Assembly (NCBI GenBank): GCA_016806645.1
Contig: JACSYO010002129.1
Coordinates: 3,249,777 to 3,313,776 of the forward strand
Origin: Ophiodon elongatus
Lineage: Eukaryota > Chordata > Actinopteri > Perciformes > Hexagrammidae
Length of the DNA: 64,000 bases
Direction: 5' to 3'
Of the stretch, positions 1 to 13,812 are shown one piece after another (within the stretch, counting starts at the first letter, position 1; every line of letters starts with the position of its first letter). The notes below the pieces were generated by a model. It had not been told where the DNA came from. It did not search any database and saw only the letters and a program-made list of their open reading frames with translations. Position numbers and translations under genes: made by a program.

Positions 1-71
<71 letters not shown>

Positions 72-709
72 AAGAAGACATTGAACATGCCAGCCACCGA
101 TTAAAACCCGTGTGTGTTTTCTGTGGTGCAGGATGAGGATTTGTGTTGGCCACATACGCAGCTTTATCTGTTTTTTGTGTTGTCGCTTGTGTGCGTGTTT
201 CTTTGCACATAAATGTGTGTGTGTGTGTGTGTGTGTGCGTCCTCCTGCAGCAGAGGAACCCTCAGCTCAGGTTTCAGTGCCGGGAACAACATGCTGGCCA
301 TGGGGGAATGACAGGGGAAATTGGACGGCAGACAGTATGATTTGTGTGTACAGATTTCCTTGTGTGTGTGTGTGTGTCCTCAGAAGCCTCCATGCATTCC
401 TCCCATTCTCAGCCTCTTGGTTGAACCATACTGAGACACAAACATCAGGGCTGAACTATATGTCTGCACGATTATTGCTGGGCTAAACACTACTGGCAGC
501 TGTCTGCACAATATTTATTATTAATGTTCCATGTCAAAGAATGGCTCCGTTTCTCAATAAGAAGCACAAGAGTGGCGAGATTTTTATATAGATGAGATAA
601 ATAATATAAGTCTCATGTCTTTGATTTCATGGAAAACATGACTCAATTTCCTTCAGCACAATCAAGCTCCAAAAATTCTTTGTCCTTTCTTTTTTTTTTT
701 TTTTGCCAG
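1..709 (+). other. Intron of tbc1d16 upstream of the first visible coding exon
   Basis: The window opens inside a (GT)n tract (1-69), with a second one at 214-237. A pyrimidine tract (about 681-704) leads into the CCAG acceptor at 706-709. An AG-preceded open stretch at 250-340 does not resemble TBC1D16 or another protein I know. I see no gene here. Confidence 0.6.
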
Positions 710-2344
710 GGAGCTGTGCGAGGAGTCAATGACCCACTCCGCAAGCTCCGCCTCCAGCTTGGACAGCCACGCCCCCTCCGAGTGCGGCGGCCAGTTCCAT
801 GGCGTGCGGTGGGAGGAGCAGCAGAAGGTGCTGGTTCTGGAGCAGTTGTGCGGCGTTTTCAGGGTGGACCTGGGTCACATGCGGTCTCTGAGACTCTTCT
901 TCTGGTCAGTGGGGAGGGCAAAGGTCACAGGGAGGTCATGAGGGGGGTCACCTTGTCGCGCTACTGTGCAGTGCCTCACGATGTGTTGTAGGTTCCAGGA
1001 CAAAGTCGATTTGTTTTATTATAATAAATGGAAAATTTGTTTTAGATATGATTAGAGATACGTAAGGAGTGAAAAGTGGTTTACGCCTTCTTTAATAAAC
1101 ACATTCTTTATGAATCTTAATTTCGTGTCTTTATCTTTTCCTTTTTTTTTATGTCGTTTAGCGATGAGGCGTGTACCAGTGGCCAGCTGGTGATTGCCAG
1201 CCGAGAGAGCCAATATAAGATTCTCCACTTCCATCATGCTGGCCTAGACAAGCTGGCTGAGGTCTTCCAACAGTGGAAGTGCTGCAGGGAAACTCAGCTT
1301 AAAGACCAGGTCGGGTTACGATCCAAAATCCTGTTTGGCATCTCTAGTTTTATTGAGAAACAAAGACATTTTTCAGCTTTTTTCCACCCAGTTTTCTACT
1401 CAAATGTTGGTTCTGTGCCCACATTCTTTTAGCTCAATTGATTCTCTTTCCGTCAGGTATCTGATGAGAAATCCTGCATGCAGTTTTCCATCCAGCGGCC
1501 CACCCTGCCCTCCGCTGAGACTCACCCAGAGGAGAAGCTTTATCGGCGGCTTGATGTCACCACCTGGCTACGTCACCTCAACCACAGTGGGCAGGTGGAG
1601 GAGGAGTATAAGCTACGCAAGGTACGTCTGTGGGTGTGCATGTTTTTACAATCCCGTTTTGAAAAGTCTCACCTCCTGCTTTCCACACAGTCAAGCTTTA
1701 CATCTTCTTGCATTTGTTTCTCTCAATCACACATACATCACAGAAAGTCATTTTGAAAGCAAAAGGTCACGGGGTATAACTCTCAGTTTGAATCAGCACC
1801 TCCAGTATGTAAGTAATGAGAGGGTTGGTCCTGGGCAATGTCCCCCTGTGAGTCATCCGAGTTCTCTGAGTTGACTTGGATGAAGGTTTACCATCTTACT
1901 GAAATGACTCAGTGGCAGTTAGGATGTGACCAAAAACATTTCCTCTGTAAACATGCAAATGCAGGAACAGAAGAGCACTGTTATGCTGGACCTGCAGATT
2001 ATACAGTGTTTGTATTTTTAGGAGTTTTGCAGCGTGTTTTGCAAACTGTCTACTGTAGTTCAGTAAGATGATAGTTGAGAGAAAGCTCTGTTATCACAAC
2101 TGTCCGAATGTGATCCCGCGCTGTGTGGCCCCTGTTTGCCCTTTTGTGCTCACTGTGTTTGTTCCCCTCCCACTGTCTGCCAGGCCATCTTCTTCGGCGG
2201 TATTGACCCATCCATCCGCGGCGAGGTGTGGCCCTTCCTGCTGCACTATTACAGCTACGACTCCACCTCTCAGGAGAGGGAGGCCTGGAGACTGCAAAAA
2301 CGCTCCCACTATCATGACATCCAGCAGAGGAGGTGGGGAACCCG

Positions 2345-2380
<36 letters not shown>

Positions 2381-5300
2381 ATTTCCTGACTGCTGATAAC
2401 ATCCGTGCCACAAAATGAAAGTTATTTGACGTTACGGAAATGAAATCGCTCTTAAAAAGTCCGACCGAGACGCAGCGGGTCAGCTGTCACGTGGCTGCAG
2501 CGTCGGCTGCCAGGCGCTCAGTCAGTCAAACATTAAACCACATGTGGGTGTGTTGTGGATCCGCATCGCAGGCACTGAGCAATCAATAGGCACAATCAGG
2601 GAAGTGTTATGGGGAGGTGCCGGGTGTGAAATAAAAGGTCTCTGGGGAGAAAACATGTCAGCAGCTATCAGATCATACTTCCTCCTCAGAAGGAAAAAAC
2701 ACAAACGCACACATGCGAGCACATCCCTCTTCATTTGTCCCCACCCCTGAACCAAAAGGTTGAGTGTGCAAAGATTTCCACACGTTCTACCGCTTTGTCT
2801 GTAATTAATATGATAATTGGACAGGTTTCATCTGTATGGCCTATTAACATTTTGAGTGCGTCAGAAGGTCTTATCGAAGTCAGGTAATTAGAGACCTTGT
2901 TCTGACTCTGATGTGGATTCCTTTAAAGACCATTTGACTTGAGCAGCCTCCGGGACCACTGGTTGATCATTAGGAGCAAGGATACACGTCTGTGGTTTGG
3001 TTCCTTGTCTCCTAACCTTGTGTCCTTCCCTCAGCAGTGATAACTAAACAGCTGTAACAACTGCAGATGTAGATCAACGGGCAAACAGTGAACAGAATGA
3101 GTGGAAAAAGTGACAGAGAAGAATATTTAAGATATTGTCATTTTTGGAAAAACTGCTTAAAAATCACTGTACGACAGACTTTAGATGAGATTATTCATTA
3201 TGTGTTATTGCACATACACACATAGAAAACATAAAAACCCATATATTTAGTTTATTCTGTCATACATAAGCTAGATTTAATCATCACATAGTACAGAGTT
3301 GGTTTCTTCAGGTAATACATGAAGAATATCCATATTTTCTGACCTTTTTTAGATACTATTTTTTTACACTCAAATGCTGCTTGTTGTCTTTATGGTTTGT
3401 TTGCAAGTCAAGTTTTTGTTAGTAATACATTTTGAATTTGTCACGTAATATGCTTCATGCTTAATATAGGAAGATGTCCTCCCTGGCTGGTTTGAAGAGG
3501 AAGTGCTTACATTTCATTTTTGGTGCACCACTAGATTTAAATAAGCTCTATTTTTGATTCCGATTTGTGGAAGAGAAAAGGAAGTTCTCTTCTCTCTGTC
3601 AGTAATGTTGTCTTTGTTCATAGATGTACCTTCAGATATGTCCAAACATGTTTGGAGTTTGTGCTTGAAAAATACCTTAAATTATTTATGAATTATCATA
3701 ATAATAAAATGTTCTGTTAATCGACTAATTGCTTAACTGTCTCAGGTTTAAACATATTTCAAAGAGGTATCTGTCATGTCAATGAAATGGAACTTGTTTT
3801 ATTTTGTTAGAAACATTGTGTCATTGTTTGTATTTTGTTCTCTTTTCTTTTTATTTCCTTGTTGGATATTTGTGTATCTTCGGACTAAGTCCATGAATGC
3901 TGTGGTATGTGGCATTGGTCCATGCTGTATACTTGTCCCTATGAGAGTAAACCTTAAATAAAATGAATCGATATTAGTCCAGGGCAGAGGTAGTGTCGAT
4001 TTATGTTCCTATTTAATATTCCTATGTAAAGACGGATATATTTTTTGCTTAACCATACCAGCCGCAGACATTTAAAGTGATGAAAACATACACTGAACTC
4101 TCGAGTAGCATCCTCGAGAGAGAGAAAGATAAAAGAAGGGTCCAACCACACAAACACACAGCACTAACTAAACAGTTGCGTGGCGTTGCATCAGGTGTGA
4201 GCTCACTATTCCTGGTGGGGCCACATGGAAAACAAACAGTGTTGATTAAATCCCCTCTGCTTGTTAGGACTTGGGTACATTAGTGCCACACACAGAGTAC
4301 ATTGCTAATATAGTCCCTAACATTTAGAGGGATAGATGGTGGTTTTATGGTTGTGGTATTATCCTCAGCGGAGCACTTGATGGTGAAATACCCCTTCAGT
4401 CCACTGCTTGCCCACCCCCACATTTTTTCATTCATTTGCAGCTAACCATTAGCGTTTTACACCAGAGTAACATTTGAGATTATTTTATAACAGAATTTTT
4501 TTTTTTTTTTATCCATACTAATTACCTTCATTTCCTTAGAGATTGTGTAGAAAAACTTTCTTAAACATTCTTTTAAATCATGATTGACTCTGGAAACTTA
4601 TCTTGTTTTAAGAAAACTACTGTGGGTTTTTTTTTTTTTTGCTTGTATCTCATGTTTCCATTTCCGCCTGGTGTTTGTGTGTATTTTTCAGATTGTCCAT
4701 GAGCCCAGAGGAGCACAGCGAGTTCTGGAGAAAGGTCCAGTTCACAGTGGATAAAGACGTGGTGAGAACAGACCGCAGCAACAACTTCTTCAGAGGAGAG
4801 AATAACCCAAATGTGGAGATCATGAGGTCAGACTTCTTTCTTTCTCCCCCCCCCCGCACCCTGCACCGCACCCCCCCGCCCACTCCAGATCTCTATCTCT
4901 GTCTCTCTCACCCTCACCTTCTCTCAATCCATCCTTATCATTCCCATTCCTCAGCCCAACGCACAGGCATACCTACTCATTTCATATTCTGAACCCTCGG
5001 GGAGCCGCAAATGAGTTTCATGCTTTATTGACTCTGACTAAGCCGTCGGAGCACTTTTGATGCATACTCAGAGCTAATGGCTTTCTAAACGAGGAGCAAG
5101 AGGATTTAAATAGCATATTAGTTTAGTGACTCTCATCGAGGCCTCTGGTGTTTGTCAAGGTATTATGTCTTCTGCTGTGTCTGGGGCATGGTGATCCCAG
5201 TGCTGCACATGTCCAGATGCATGACACTTATCTCACATCTATTGTACTGATGTGTCACAAATAACTTTCTACGCGTCATTCGGTCTAAAGCATGCAATTA

Positions 5301-8300
5301 TATTTTAAGATACTTATCATTTTTATTTTTCATTTTCCAAACGCATAACCACTGAAAAGTCTGCCTCCCAAAAAAAAAAAACTCCATCCCAAATTACATC
5401 TATTTTTGCTGTTAACATTTCACTGATGACAATAAAAAAAAAAAGTCCTCAGGGTTTTCCCTTTGTTTTACAATTCTCACTAATGCATGAGGACTGCCAG
5501 GGAAGTTTACTTCAAAGTAGTACCCATATACAAAAAAAAAGGGGAAAAAACAAGAAAGATCATTAATTAGCTCCCTGGTTACCAGAGGGGTTGGCATAGC
5601 AACCGCTTAAGCAGGGCTTGTCATGTTTTTCTGGGCATTACCAGCGATGCTAAAACACATGTTGGATCATTCAGTGTTTGGGGGGGACTATACTATCTAG
5701 TGGTTTGGCTGGGCTGCATTTCTATGTAAGAGACAAAAACAAAAGCTGTTTATGACACTATATTGCTATATGATATTAGATGTCCTGTTTGTTGCTGTTC
5801 TTGACCCAGGCGGACTCTGCTCAACTATGCAGTGTTCAATCCCGACATGGGCTACTGCCAGGGCATGTCTGACCTGGTGGCCCCCCTGCTCACCGAGATC
5901 CAGGACGAAAGCGACACCTTCTGGTGCTTCGTCGGTCTCATGGAGAACACCATCTTCATCAGCTCACCGCGTGATGAAGACATGGAGAGGCAGCTGGTGG
6001 GATGTTTGTGTGTTTGTCTTTGAGTCAGGCAAATGTCAGATTGTATCGTAGAAGTGGAAAAAAGATGGAATTATGCTTCTGCGGAGATACACATAAAGGC
6101 GGCAGTATACTCTGATGGTCAAATAGCTTCGGGTCAAATGAGAATGCGCCCCCCCCCACCCCCTCTCTCTTTATGACGGCCTATGTATCACTCCAACTCC
6201 AAGTGTGTCTGTTTTGAACAGCAATAAATGGGTTTGCTTTTCGACATCAGACGAATGAGCTCTTTTCAAGCAAGAACCAACCCAAGACATCTTTACGAAC
6301 CTTCGTAGAGAAAATGGGTAACTGTAGGTCGTAAAGGCTCACAGAGGATCCAATGCACACACATTCCAAATCTCAACAACGCGTAGTGCGTGCATCAAGC
6401 AAGCTGATTGGTTGATCCAACATCCTGTTGGGAGGTAGGGGGGTAGGGGGGGTTCTTCTCTCTCCGCCACATCTTGTAAAGAAGAATTATTAAGAAAAAT
6501 ACTCTTCAAGTACCCCTCTTGTCATTTAAGTTCATAAATCCTTCACGTTGGTCACACAAAATTACATCACTTTACTGTAATGTAGCATCAAAAACAGGAA
6601 ACTTGTGCCATATTACGATATTCCAATATCTATATCTGGTCTCCTATCACAATATTGATATGATATTTATATATTATCCAGCCCTTTGTGTACGTTAGCT
6701 TGCGTGCCTCCCCGGAAGAAGCATAATCCCAGCCTGAGAATGCTTAAAATTTCACTAGCAAATGTTTGATTGTGTTTGTAAGACGGTGTGTACCCTTTCT
6801 GAACCGCCTCCAGATGTACCTGCGGGAGCTGCTGCGTCTCATGCTGCCTCGCTTCCACCAGCACCTGACCAGGCTGGGGGAGGACGGCCTCCAGCTGCTC
6901 TTCTGCCATCGCTGGATCCTGCTCTGCTTCAAACGAGAGTTCCCTGACACCGAGGCTCTGCGCATGTGGGAGGCCTGCTGGGCACACTATCAGGTCAGGC
7001 CAAAGTCTGAAGGGCTCCTTTGCATACACAAGTTTGTACGAAAAACTTTGAATAATCGAATGCGAAGAGGCGCCTGACTGAATTCTGTTTCACTACAGCA
7101 CTACATTTATGATGATCTTTCAGGGAGCATAGAGAAATGCACAGTTAACATTGTCTGCATTAAAAATAGAGTCCATGTTATCCCTATGAAGCTTGTCACC
7201 ACAGACTGGTGTAATCCTCCTAAGCACCTATAAAATGTCACATTTACATCTTGGTTTTGAAGGGGTTTAATGGTTTTTATTCACCAGTGATCCTTTTAGT
7301 TAAGATTCAACATGTAATAAAATCCCACATTTGGATTTAGTTGACTTTAAATTGATATATTTAAATACTTACTAAAAGCATTTAAAGCAAAGTAATTCAG
7401 GCTTTACAGCGGCACTAGTTCAAAGATGCCAGATATGAATCTCTTCAGACTCCTTGCCAGATGTTCTGATCTTCAGCTACATGCGAAACCTCGTTTTGGG
7501 CAGTGGAATGTCACATACCAGATGGACCAGAAGCAAGAATTTGATATATAATTTTTCTGTGAACGGACGACTTCAAGTAATATTGTGTTTTACTAAATCA
7601 AGTTTTTAAGTTTTTATTTTGCCTTTCTTGTTGAAACAAGCCCTTAATTCACTTCCCTCTTTGAGGGATACTATACCCTCATAATTAGCATTTCCCTTGA
7701 CCTGGGGTTCACTGTAAATTAGCATTTTGTGCATATCTGTTCTTTGTCTTTCCTGGTTCCGTGGTGCCTTGTGGTTTAAATTGTACCCTACAGCAAGGGT
7801 ACGACTAAATCCAGAGATCAGAGACCTTGTTGTCATCAGGTCCTAAAAACACTGCTAATTTGTCTTCATGTAAAAACCGGCTCACCAACCTCTTTCCCTC
7901 TTTCCATAGACGGACTACTTCCACCTATTCCTGTGTGTGTCCATCATTGTTCTCTATGGGGAGGACGTTACAGAACAGCAGCTCGCCACAGACCAAATGT
8001 TGCTCCACTTCAGCAACCTCTCCATGCACATGAATGGAGAACTGGTGCTCCGCAAGGTACACAGCAGTAAATTCTCCGGGCTGTCATGGATTTATGTCAC
8101 CTGTGAACACCCAAAGTGAATGGGTACCCATTCATCCTAAAATATTTGAATAATCGTTGGTTTATGACCACGCTCATAGAAATTCCTCGACAGACTGCCT
8201 CAGTGCATTTAATTCAAATGGGTTCGCACCAAGCAGCCCGATGCTGCCGCAAAGCCGCTCTGACATCCTGTAACCTGCCCACGGAGGCCATGAGGTGCTA

Positions 8301-8996
8301 AATGGATGCTGCCGTGCCATGCAGAGGATTTATGATCTGCATCCCTGTTACTGTGTTTGTGCCTGAGTCCTCATGTTTATGGATGCTGTGTTAGTACTGC
8401 TGCAACCACCAGCAGTGAGTTTGTTTCAGCATGCAGCAGACGTTACTCCTTTTTGTTCTTGCTTGAGATTTTGTATCCGATGCACGGCGGCTTTTTAGCT
8501 TACGGTACCACACTGCAATGCTGACCGTGACATTGTTCTGTTACCTGAGTCAAGTGTATTTATTTATTTTAATGTCTTTATCCACTATGTTTGATATCTG
8601 CAGAAAGCTATTTTGTATTACCTGATTTTTGTTTCTTGTTAATTCAAAGTTCCTCTCACTCTTTCATATATTTAAGTTAATCTTGTCACTTTTTCCCTGC
8701 TTTTACAGGCCCGCAGCCTTCTCTACCAGTTCCGCCTGCTACCCAGAATCCCCTGCAGCCTACATGACCTTTGTAAACTGTGTGGCCCGGGGATGTGGGA
8801 CAGCCGCTACATCCCCACTGTGGAGTGTTCTGGTGAACACCCAGACTCACAGAGCTGCCCCTATGGAGGCACCTCCACCCCCCAGCCCTCCTCACCCTCG
8901 CTGTCATCCTCACCAAACCCCACCCCCACGCCTCCACCAGAGGGCAAGAAAGGCTCCAAAACCCGGGATATTTTCACCTTCCGGAAACAGTCCTGA
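710..8996 (+). CDS. tbc1d16: TBC1D16, TBC-domain Rab GTPase-activating protein (3' nine coding exons; 5' part outside window)
   Basis: Coding exons: 710-904, 1162-1309, 1457-1621, 2184-2332, 4692-4826, 5810-5996, 6814-6993, 7910-8056, 8709-8996. All introns are GT/AG and the phases join into one 530-residue reading frame ending in TGA at 8996. The protein follows vertebrate TBC1D16 from the region before the TBC domain to the C-terminus. The TBC domain begins near FFGGIDPSIRGEVWPFLL. It has the arginine-finger motif (DVVRTDR, exon 4692-4826) and the glutamine-finger motif (GYCQGMSDL, exon 5810-5996), so catalysis looks intact. Family knowledge: TBC1D16 stimulates GTP hydrolysis by Rab4A and affects receptor recycling. 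The conserved CRPCS-free tail reads KKGSKTRDIFTFRKQS after a Ser/Pro-rich insert. The first exon here starts with one base of a split codon, so earlier exons lie upstream; none is recognisable in 1-709. The assignment is confident; exon borders are inferred from splice consensus and homology. Confidence 0.95.
2333..4691 (+). other. Longest visible tbc1d16 intron (2.36 kb)
   Basis: It starts at the GTGGGG donor after 2332 and ends at a T-rich acceptor (TTTTTCAG, 4684-4691). It holds a (TG)n tract at 2348-2377. A GC-rich patch at about 2450-2530 carries CAGCTG (2481-2486) and GTCACGTG (2486-2493) E-boxes. The rest is AT-rich single-copy-looking sequence with no credible ORF. Confidence 0.6.
4827..5809 (+). 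other. tbc1d16 intron, no other feature
   Basis: It runs from the GTCAGA donor to the ACCCAG acceptor. It has a C-rich patch near 4846-4880 and several A/T homopolymer runs. I see no ORF or recognisable repeat family. Confidence 0.55.
6605..6690 (-). mobile_element. Possible end of a hAT-like MITE (decayed), inside a tbc1d16 intron
   Basis: On the minus strand this stretch begins AAAGGGCTGGATAATAT and continues as AT-rich sequence with repeated 'ATAT..CAATAT' words. Fish genomes carry many non-autonomous elements whose ends read 'AGGGCTGGgcgATAT'. The match is by eye to one end only. No second terminal repeat or target-site duplication was found, so the call is tentative. The rest of the host intron (5997-6813) holds C-rich and G-rich runs near 6150 and 6435. 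Confidence 0.3.
6994..7909 (+). other. tbc1d16 intron, nothing else seen
   Basis: It runs from the GTCAGG donor to the TTTCCATAG acceptor. The sequence is AT-rich with no microsatellite over 20 bases, no credible ORF and no repeat I recognise. The following intron (8057-8708) is similarly plain. Confidence 0.55.
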
Positions 8997-10490
8997 GGAG
9001 AAGGCTATGGGGAGCTTTGCTGGTCTTGGCTCACATTGGCAAAGGTTTTGAATCCATCTCCTGGATTCCTGAACTACTTGCCGCCCTCTGACTCCTCTCC
9101 CCAAAGTCCCTGCTTCTAGTTTCCCTATCTTACTGAGGATGTTTGTCACTTGCTCCTCTCACGAGGTGCAATGAGGAACACTGCCTTACCAGAATGATCT
9201 TTGCAACGTACAGCATCACATGAATGGTGGTTTGCTGCTGGACGGGCCAGAAGTCAAAAAGCTGCTTTCCTCTTGGGGCAGAATGGACAATCACCAGGCG
9301 CTGTGTTGGTCCGGAGCTACTTCAGGTTTGAGTCTGCTGCTGGCTTGGCATACTTCCAGGGGCTTTGTGGGCAGGGGTCACATCAGGGTCTGAGGCAACC
9401 GGCCTGAAGTCGTGCAGACTCTGAATGAGGGTCAAATGAAACTGGAGATTCATTCACAGGACTTGAACTTGAACTTTTGAAAATGTTGCCGTGTTCTCAC
9501 AATGGAATATTTGTGTATGTGCATATCTCATGTCTGAGCAGAACATTTTAAAAATGAAATTGAAACCTTCTGTCTTAACAAAGAAGGGTTAACCTACAAA
9601 TAGGATTATAACGAGTTACTGGTACTTTTTAAGTTTTGTTTAATTTCATTTTCAAACAAGTGAATGTTTGCGTTTATATCAGCAGTTACAAATATTTAGC
9701 AATACTATATCCTTGCATGAATGATTCTTGACATATAGAGGGCACGACTTGTTTGTTGGAAAACACTAAAGCCCAAAACAGAAGTAAGAATGTGTTTACA
9801 CAACAAACACATGATAGGGCTCTGCTTATTTCCTCATCAGATTGTGGGAAGGAACATTTTCAGAATTTGTCTCTGTTATAATGGTGTTTCCCGACAGGCA
9901 GAAGGAAGCCAGGCATATGTTTCCCTCTGATAAAAGTCAGACACAAACATTCATTTTACCTGTCGTGCAATAGGAGCTTAACCATTTCCACATTACCATC
10001 GAGTGAAGTATTGGATTGATATGACAGCGCTGTCTGCCAAAGAAAGCATAGATCATGTTTTTATCCTGACAAAAAAAAATTGACAGCCTGGTGTTTTACT
10101 TGAAGTTTTGTCTTTTGTGTTGAACCATGTTTACACGGGGTTGTGAAAAATAGTCAGCACAATGGGTTTCTTTTTTCTTCTCTCTCCAGCGTTCTCTCCA
10201 CCTTCACCTTAAAATGGCAACGCACTATCAACACTAAAAATCAGTCCACATGAATGTATCTGTTTTGTTTTTTTTGCTTCTTTTCACTCCTGTGTGTGTG
10301 TGTGTGTGTGTGTGTGTAAACTGGAGTGACCTCTCAACATCTGGTAATGAGTTGGAGAACAGCCATAGAGGGCCTCCCTCCCTGACTAGTCTCTTTAATT
10401 ATAGCAGTCATCATGGGGAGAAAAAGAGAAGGAAAGTAAAGCTGGCTCTTTTAGAGAAAAAAATAAATAAAGGAGAGATGGAGAGAAAAG
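8997..10490 (+). other. Probable tbc1d16 3' UTR
   Basis: Transcribed sequence must follow the stop at 8996. The first good poly(A) signals I see are overlapping AATAAA hexamers at 10462-10467 and 10466-10471, which would give a UTR of about 1.5 kb. A (TG)n tract lies at 10291-10317. The end point is inference; transcript data would set it. Confidence 0.45.
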
Positions 10491-11734
10491 TGTGATTTAA
10501 GCTTTGCACAGGGATCTATAGTGATCTACATCTTGCCTCTGGGATTTACAAGTCCCAGAGGTAAAGACGATCTCCACTCTGAGGCTTTTCCCTGAGAGCT
10601 TTTGAGTGACACTCCTGGGGCTGAAAACATCTTCAAATTGCTGCTAAAATGTAACATTAAGACCTTCAATCAGCCCCCCCTCCTCTCTCTCTCTCTCTCT
10701 CTGTCTCTCTCTGTCTCTTGTGGTCTCTCGCTCTCTCACTCAGCAAGCAGTCTCTGCAAATGACATTCATAACTGCTCCTTTTCCCTATTAGTTATCATG
10801 TGCATGTGCTTGCTGGAAATGCCCGCAGAGTTTTGAAGATTGGGTAGCTGCGTTAAAAAAGAGCAAAGTCAGAGATGCACGATGGGAAAGTAATCAAACT
10901 GTGTGTGCGTGTGTGTGTGTGTGTGTGCGTGTGCGTGTGTGTGTGTGTGTTTGTTTCTGTGTGTGAATTTTGTTCAAATCCTCATTGAAATCACATTGTC
11001 TACACAGGCACCGGGAGTCACGAGCCTAATCAATGACCACTCTTTTGACCAGTCATCACTGAATGTACAATGTTGCTATTGATCTCTATGATATGTTGAT
11101 GAATTACTGTACACACCTCAGAGAAAAAGAGACAATTCTTATTCTTGGTATTAATAAAAACAAAGATGTACTTTCAAAAAACAGCTCTTGAAAATGATTT
11201 ACTGTACAACCAAATGTGGTAAGCATACAATTTATAAATGCCTTTCTGACAATTACTGACTTTTGATTGTGATCTGCTACCAAGTTAAACAATGCTGGAT
11301 TTACAGAACCACCAACAATATTTTTCATCATTAAACACCGCTCAAGTTATAGCATAAACTCTGTGTATTGTTTTTTAATTTATGAAGTAAACACATGGGA
11401 TATCAGGATTAATATAGAAATATAATTAATGAAACGAAATGCATTCATACCAATAATATTACCATAATACTACTAATAGTTTGGTAATCAGTCTGCACTA
11501 ACCTACTTTCGAGACATAAAGATATGTTCTATTTTTCACTGTTACTGTATGCATCTATAAAAAGAATAAATAAAAGATAAAACAAATAATGGAATATGCA
11601 CTCAAAAACAGAATTCACATGTCTAAGTATCTTAACCCCCTAGGAAAAAAATCATACCCAAAATGAATCAAGAATAGATTTTCAACCACAAGGCTTACAT
11701 GCACCTTTCTGGTCTGCGGAATATGAATCCCTTT

Positions 11735-11837
11735 GTTAAGTGCCTTGCCCAAGAAGACAGACTAGCGGAGCCGGGATCGAACTGCCGATCCTCTGATTTG
11801 AAGGACCCCTGCTCTACCACTGGGTCACAGTCGCCCC
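11735..11837 (-). mobile_element. Truncated tRNA-derived SINE
   Basis: Read on the minus strand it begins GGGGCGACTGTGACCCAGTGG, an A-box-like head. An RNA polymerase III B-box (GCAGTTCGATCCC) follows, then TCTTGGGCAAGGCACTTAAC. This is the same head seen in the fuller copy at 18091. The 3' half is missing. Confidence 0.8.
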
Positions 11838-13769
11838 TTCATACTACAAATGTAACTGTACATTTTATGGCAATAGACTAAAATACACTTTTATAAAGTA
11901 AAACTCAGGCGGTACTCATGTTATAGCCATGTTTACTGTTTATTTGTAAAAAAAAAAAAAAAGTACTATTTCCATAACGTTGTAACAAATAACATAAATC
12001 CACCTAAAATAATAAAAGTTATAAACACAATTAATACCAAAATGTATACATGACTGAAGAGCTCAATGCTATACGGACAGATTAATGGAGAATGCCTGGA
12101 CCCACAGTGTCTTTTGGGATATCCACAGATTCGTCTTAGTAAGTTGAAAAGAATGACATAATGCTTGTTGGTGTCAGTGCTTCAATACAACCACCACGGC
12201 CCTGTGAATACGAAGAAGTTAAACACATTACAGTGCTTCGTATATGCATAATATAATGTATATGAGGACCCAGAGTTCCCCACAGTGCAGGTCAGTCAAA
12301 TTTGACTAACGCGTTACGTCACCAGTAAAACGTGAAGTGGGATTGTTATGTTCCCCTGGTAACAGCGGACGCTGAGTGTTTGCAGTCATAATAGAAAGCT
12401 CTGAATCTTTAGATTCCAGCGATATTGAACGCGGTAATGTAGACGAGAAAATTACCCTTATTTTATTATCTTATGAACACAACTTCCTCATATATTTACA
12501 AAGGCTATATTTTTATGACTTCATTGTTAAAATATTAATAAGCCATAGTTTGGACAACATACCGTTGGTTTACGGATTATGAAAGCTGAAGACCATCGTG
12601 TTTTCAAAACGGTATCGCAAGACCATCTTCCATGGTGACTTTTTGAAACCAATGTGGACCCGGTACTGGGCCCATCTGGCTCAATAACTATCTGGAAATC
12701 AAAGACTGAATGATATTACGTTTCAGAGTTGGTCCAGGATTTGTTTGAAACATTCCATATTGGTAATATCTTAAACATCTCAGACCAGGAAGTCATGATT
12801 ATGGAAGTTATATGGAGCAGCTGCAGGATTTGTCTCATGTTGATGACATCGTATAAAAAGCCTTTTAAAGTGGAAATTCAATCCCAGTTTGAACTCTCCT
12901 TTCAAATGACGCCAACAACAACATGCTTATACTTTGTGATTGGCTCCTCTTGGAACCAATTTTATTAGAAAGTGTTGTAAGAAGCTGCAAGACGGAGTTT
13001 CCAAATTCCTGAATTTGCTTACTTGGTTTTCCAGCAGCGGTTACATCACTAACTAAGTGAGCTCAAGGCAGGAGAGCAGAACACCACTGTAGTTTTAGCA
13101 CAAAGCTGATTTATTTCTATGGATTTACCCGAGAAAACGTAACTAGGTTGAACAAAACAACAAAAAATCTGTTATCATGCAATAGGTACAAAATGTACTT
13201 ATAGCTCAGATAAGGTGGAGCCGTAGTTTTGTTTTCAGCTGTCTGATATTTGCACTATTATTATATTTTTGTGACTGTAGCTGCAGTTAGATCAGCTTGT
13301 GAAAATGGTCTTGTTTCACCTGCTAAGTGGTTAATATTTCCTTTTCAAAATGATGGGCTCTCAGCTGCTGAACAGAGTGTGAAGACAGAGAATCTGTATG
13401 TTGCTTCTGAAATGAAACTATACCTTCATACGCTTTACTAATTCAGTTGTAGTTACATGTGGTACTTCTCAAATTTCAGAAATCCACAACACCTGGCCAG
13501 CTTTGCTACTTCCAATCTAAAGCACTGACGCACATGTGCCCCGAAGCAGCACGTATAAAAGAAGTTGTTGTATGTAGTGTGCCTTCCTTTAACTCGGCAA
13601 AGATGAAAAATACAAGGTGTGAATTGTGCCTCACAGGGGATTTCCATTCCAGTTTTCTGACAAAAAAATATAAGGCCTCCCATGAGAAAATGCAGCAAAG
13701 CAGACGGTGTGCATCCCAGAGTTAAACCCACAGTCTTATCAGCCTCTCCTGTTTGTTGTGGCTGTTTGA

Positions 13770-13771
<2 letters not shown>

Positions 13772-13812
<41 letters not shown>

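Noticed and set aside
250..340. Possible extra tbc1d16 exon after an AG at 248-250
   Set aside because: None of the frames resembles TBC1D16, and the stretch before it is a GT repeat, not a clear branch/pyrimidine signal.
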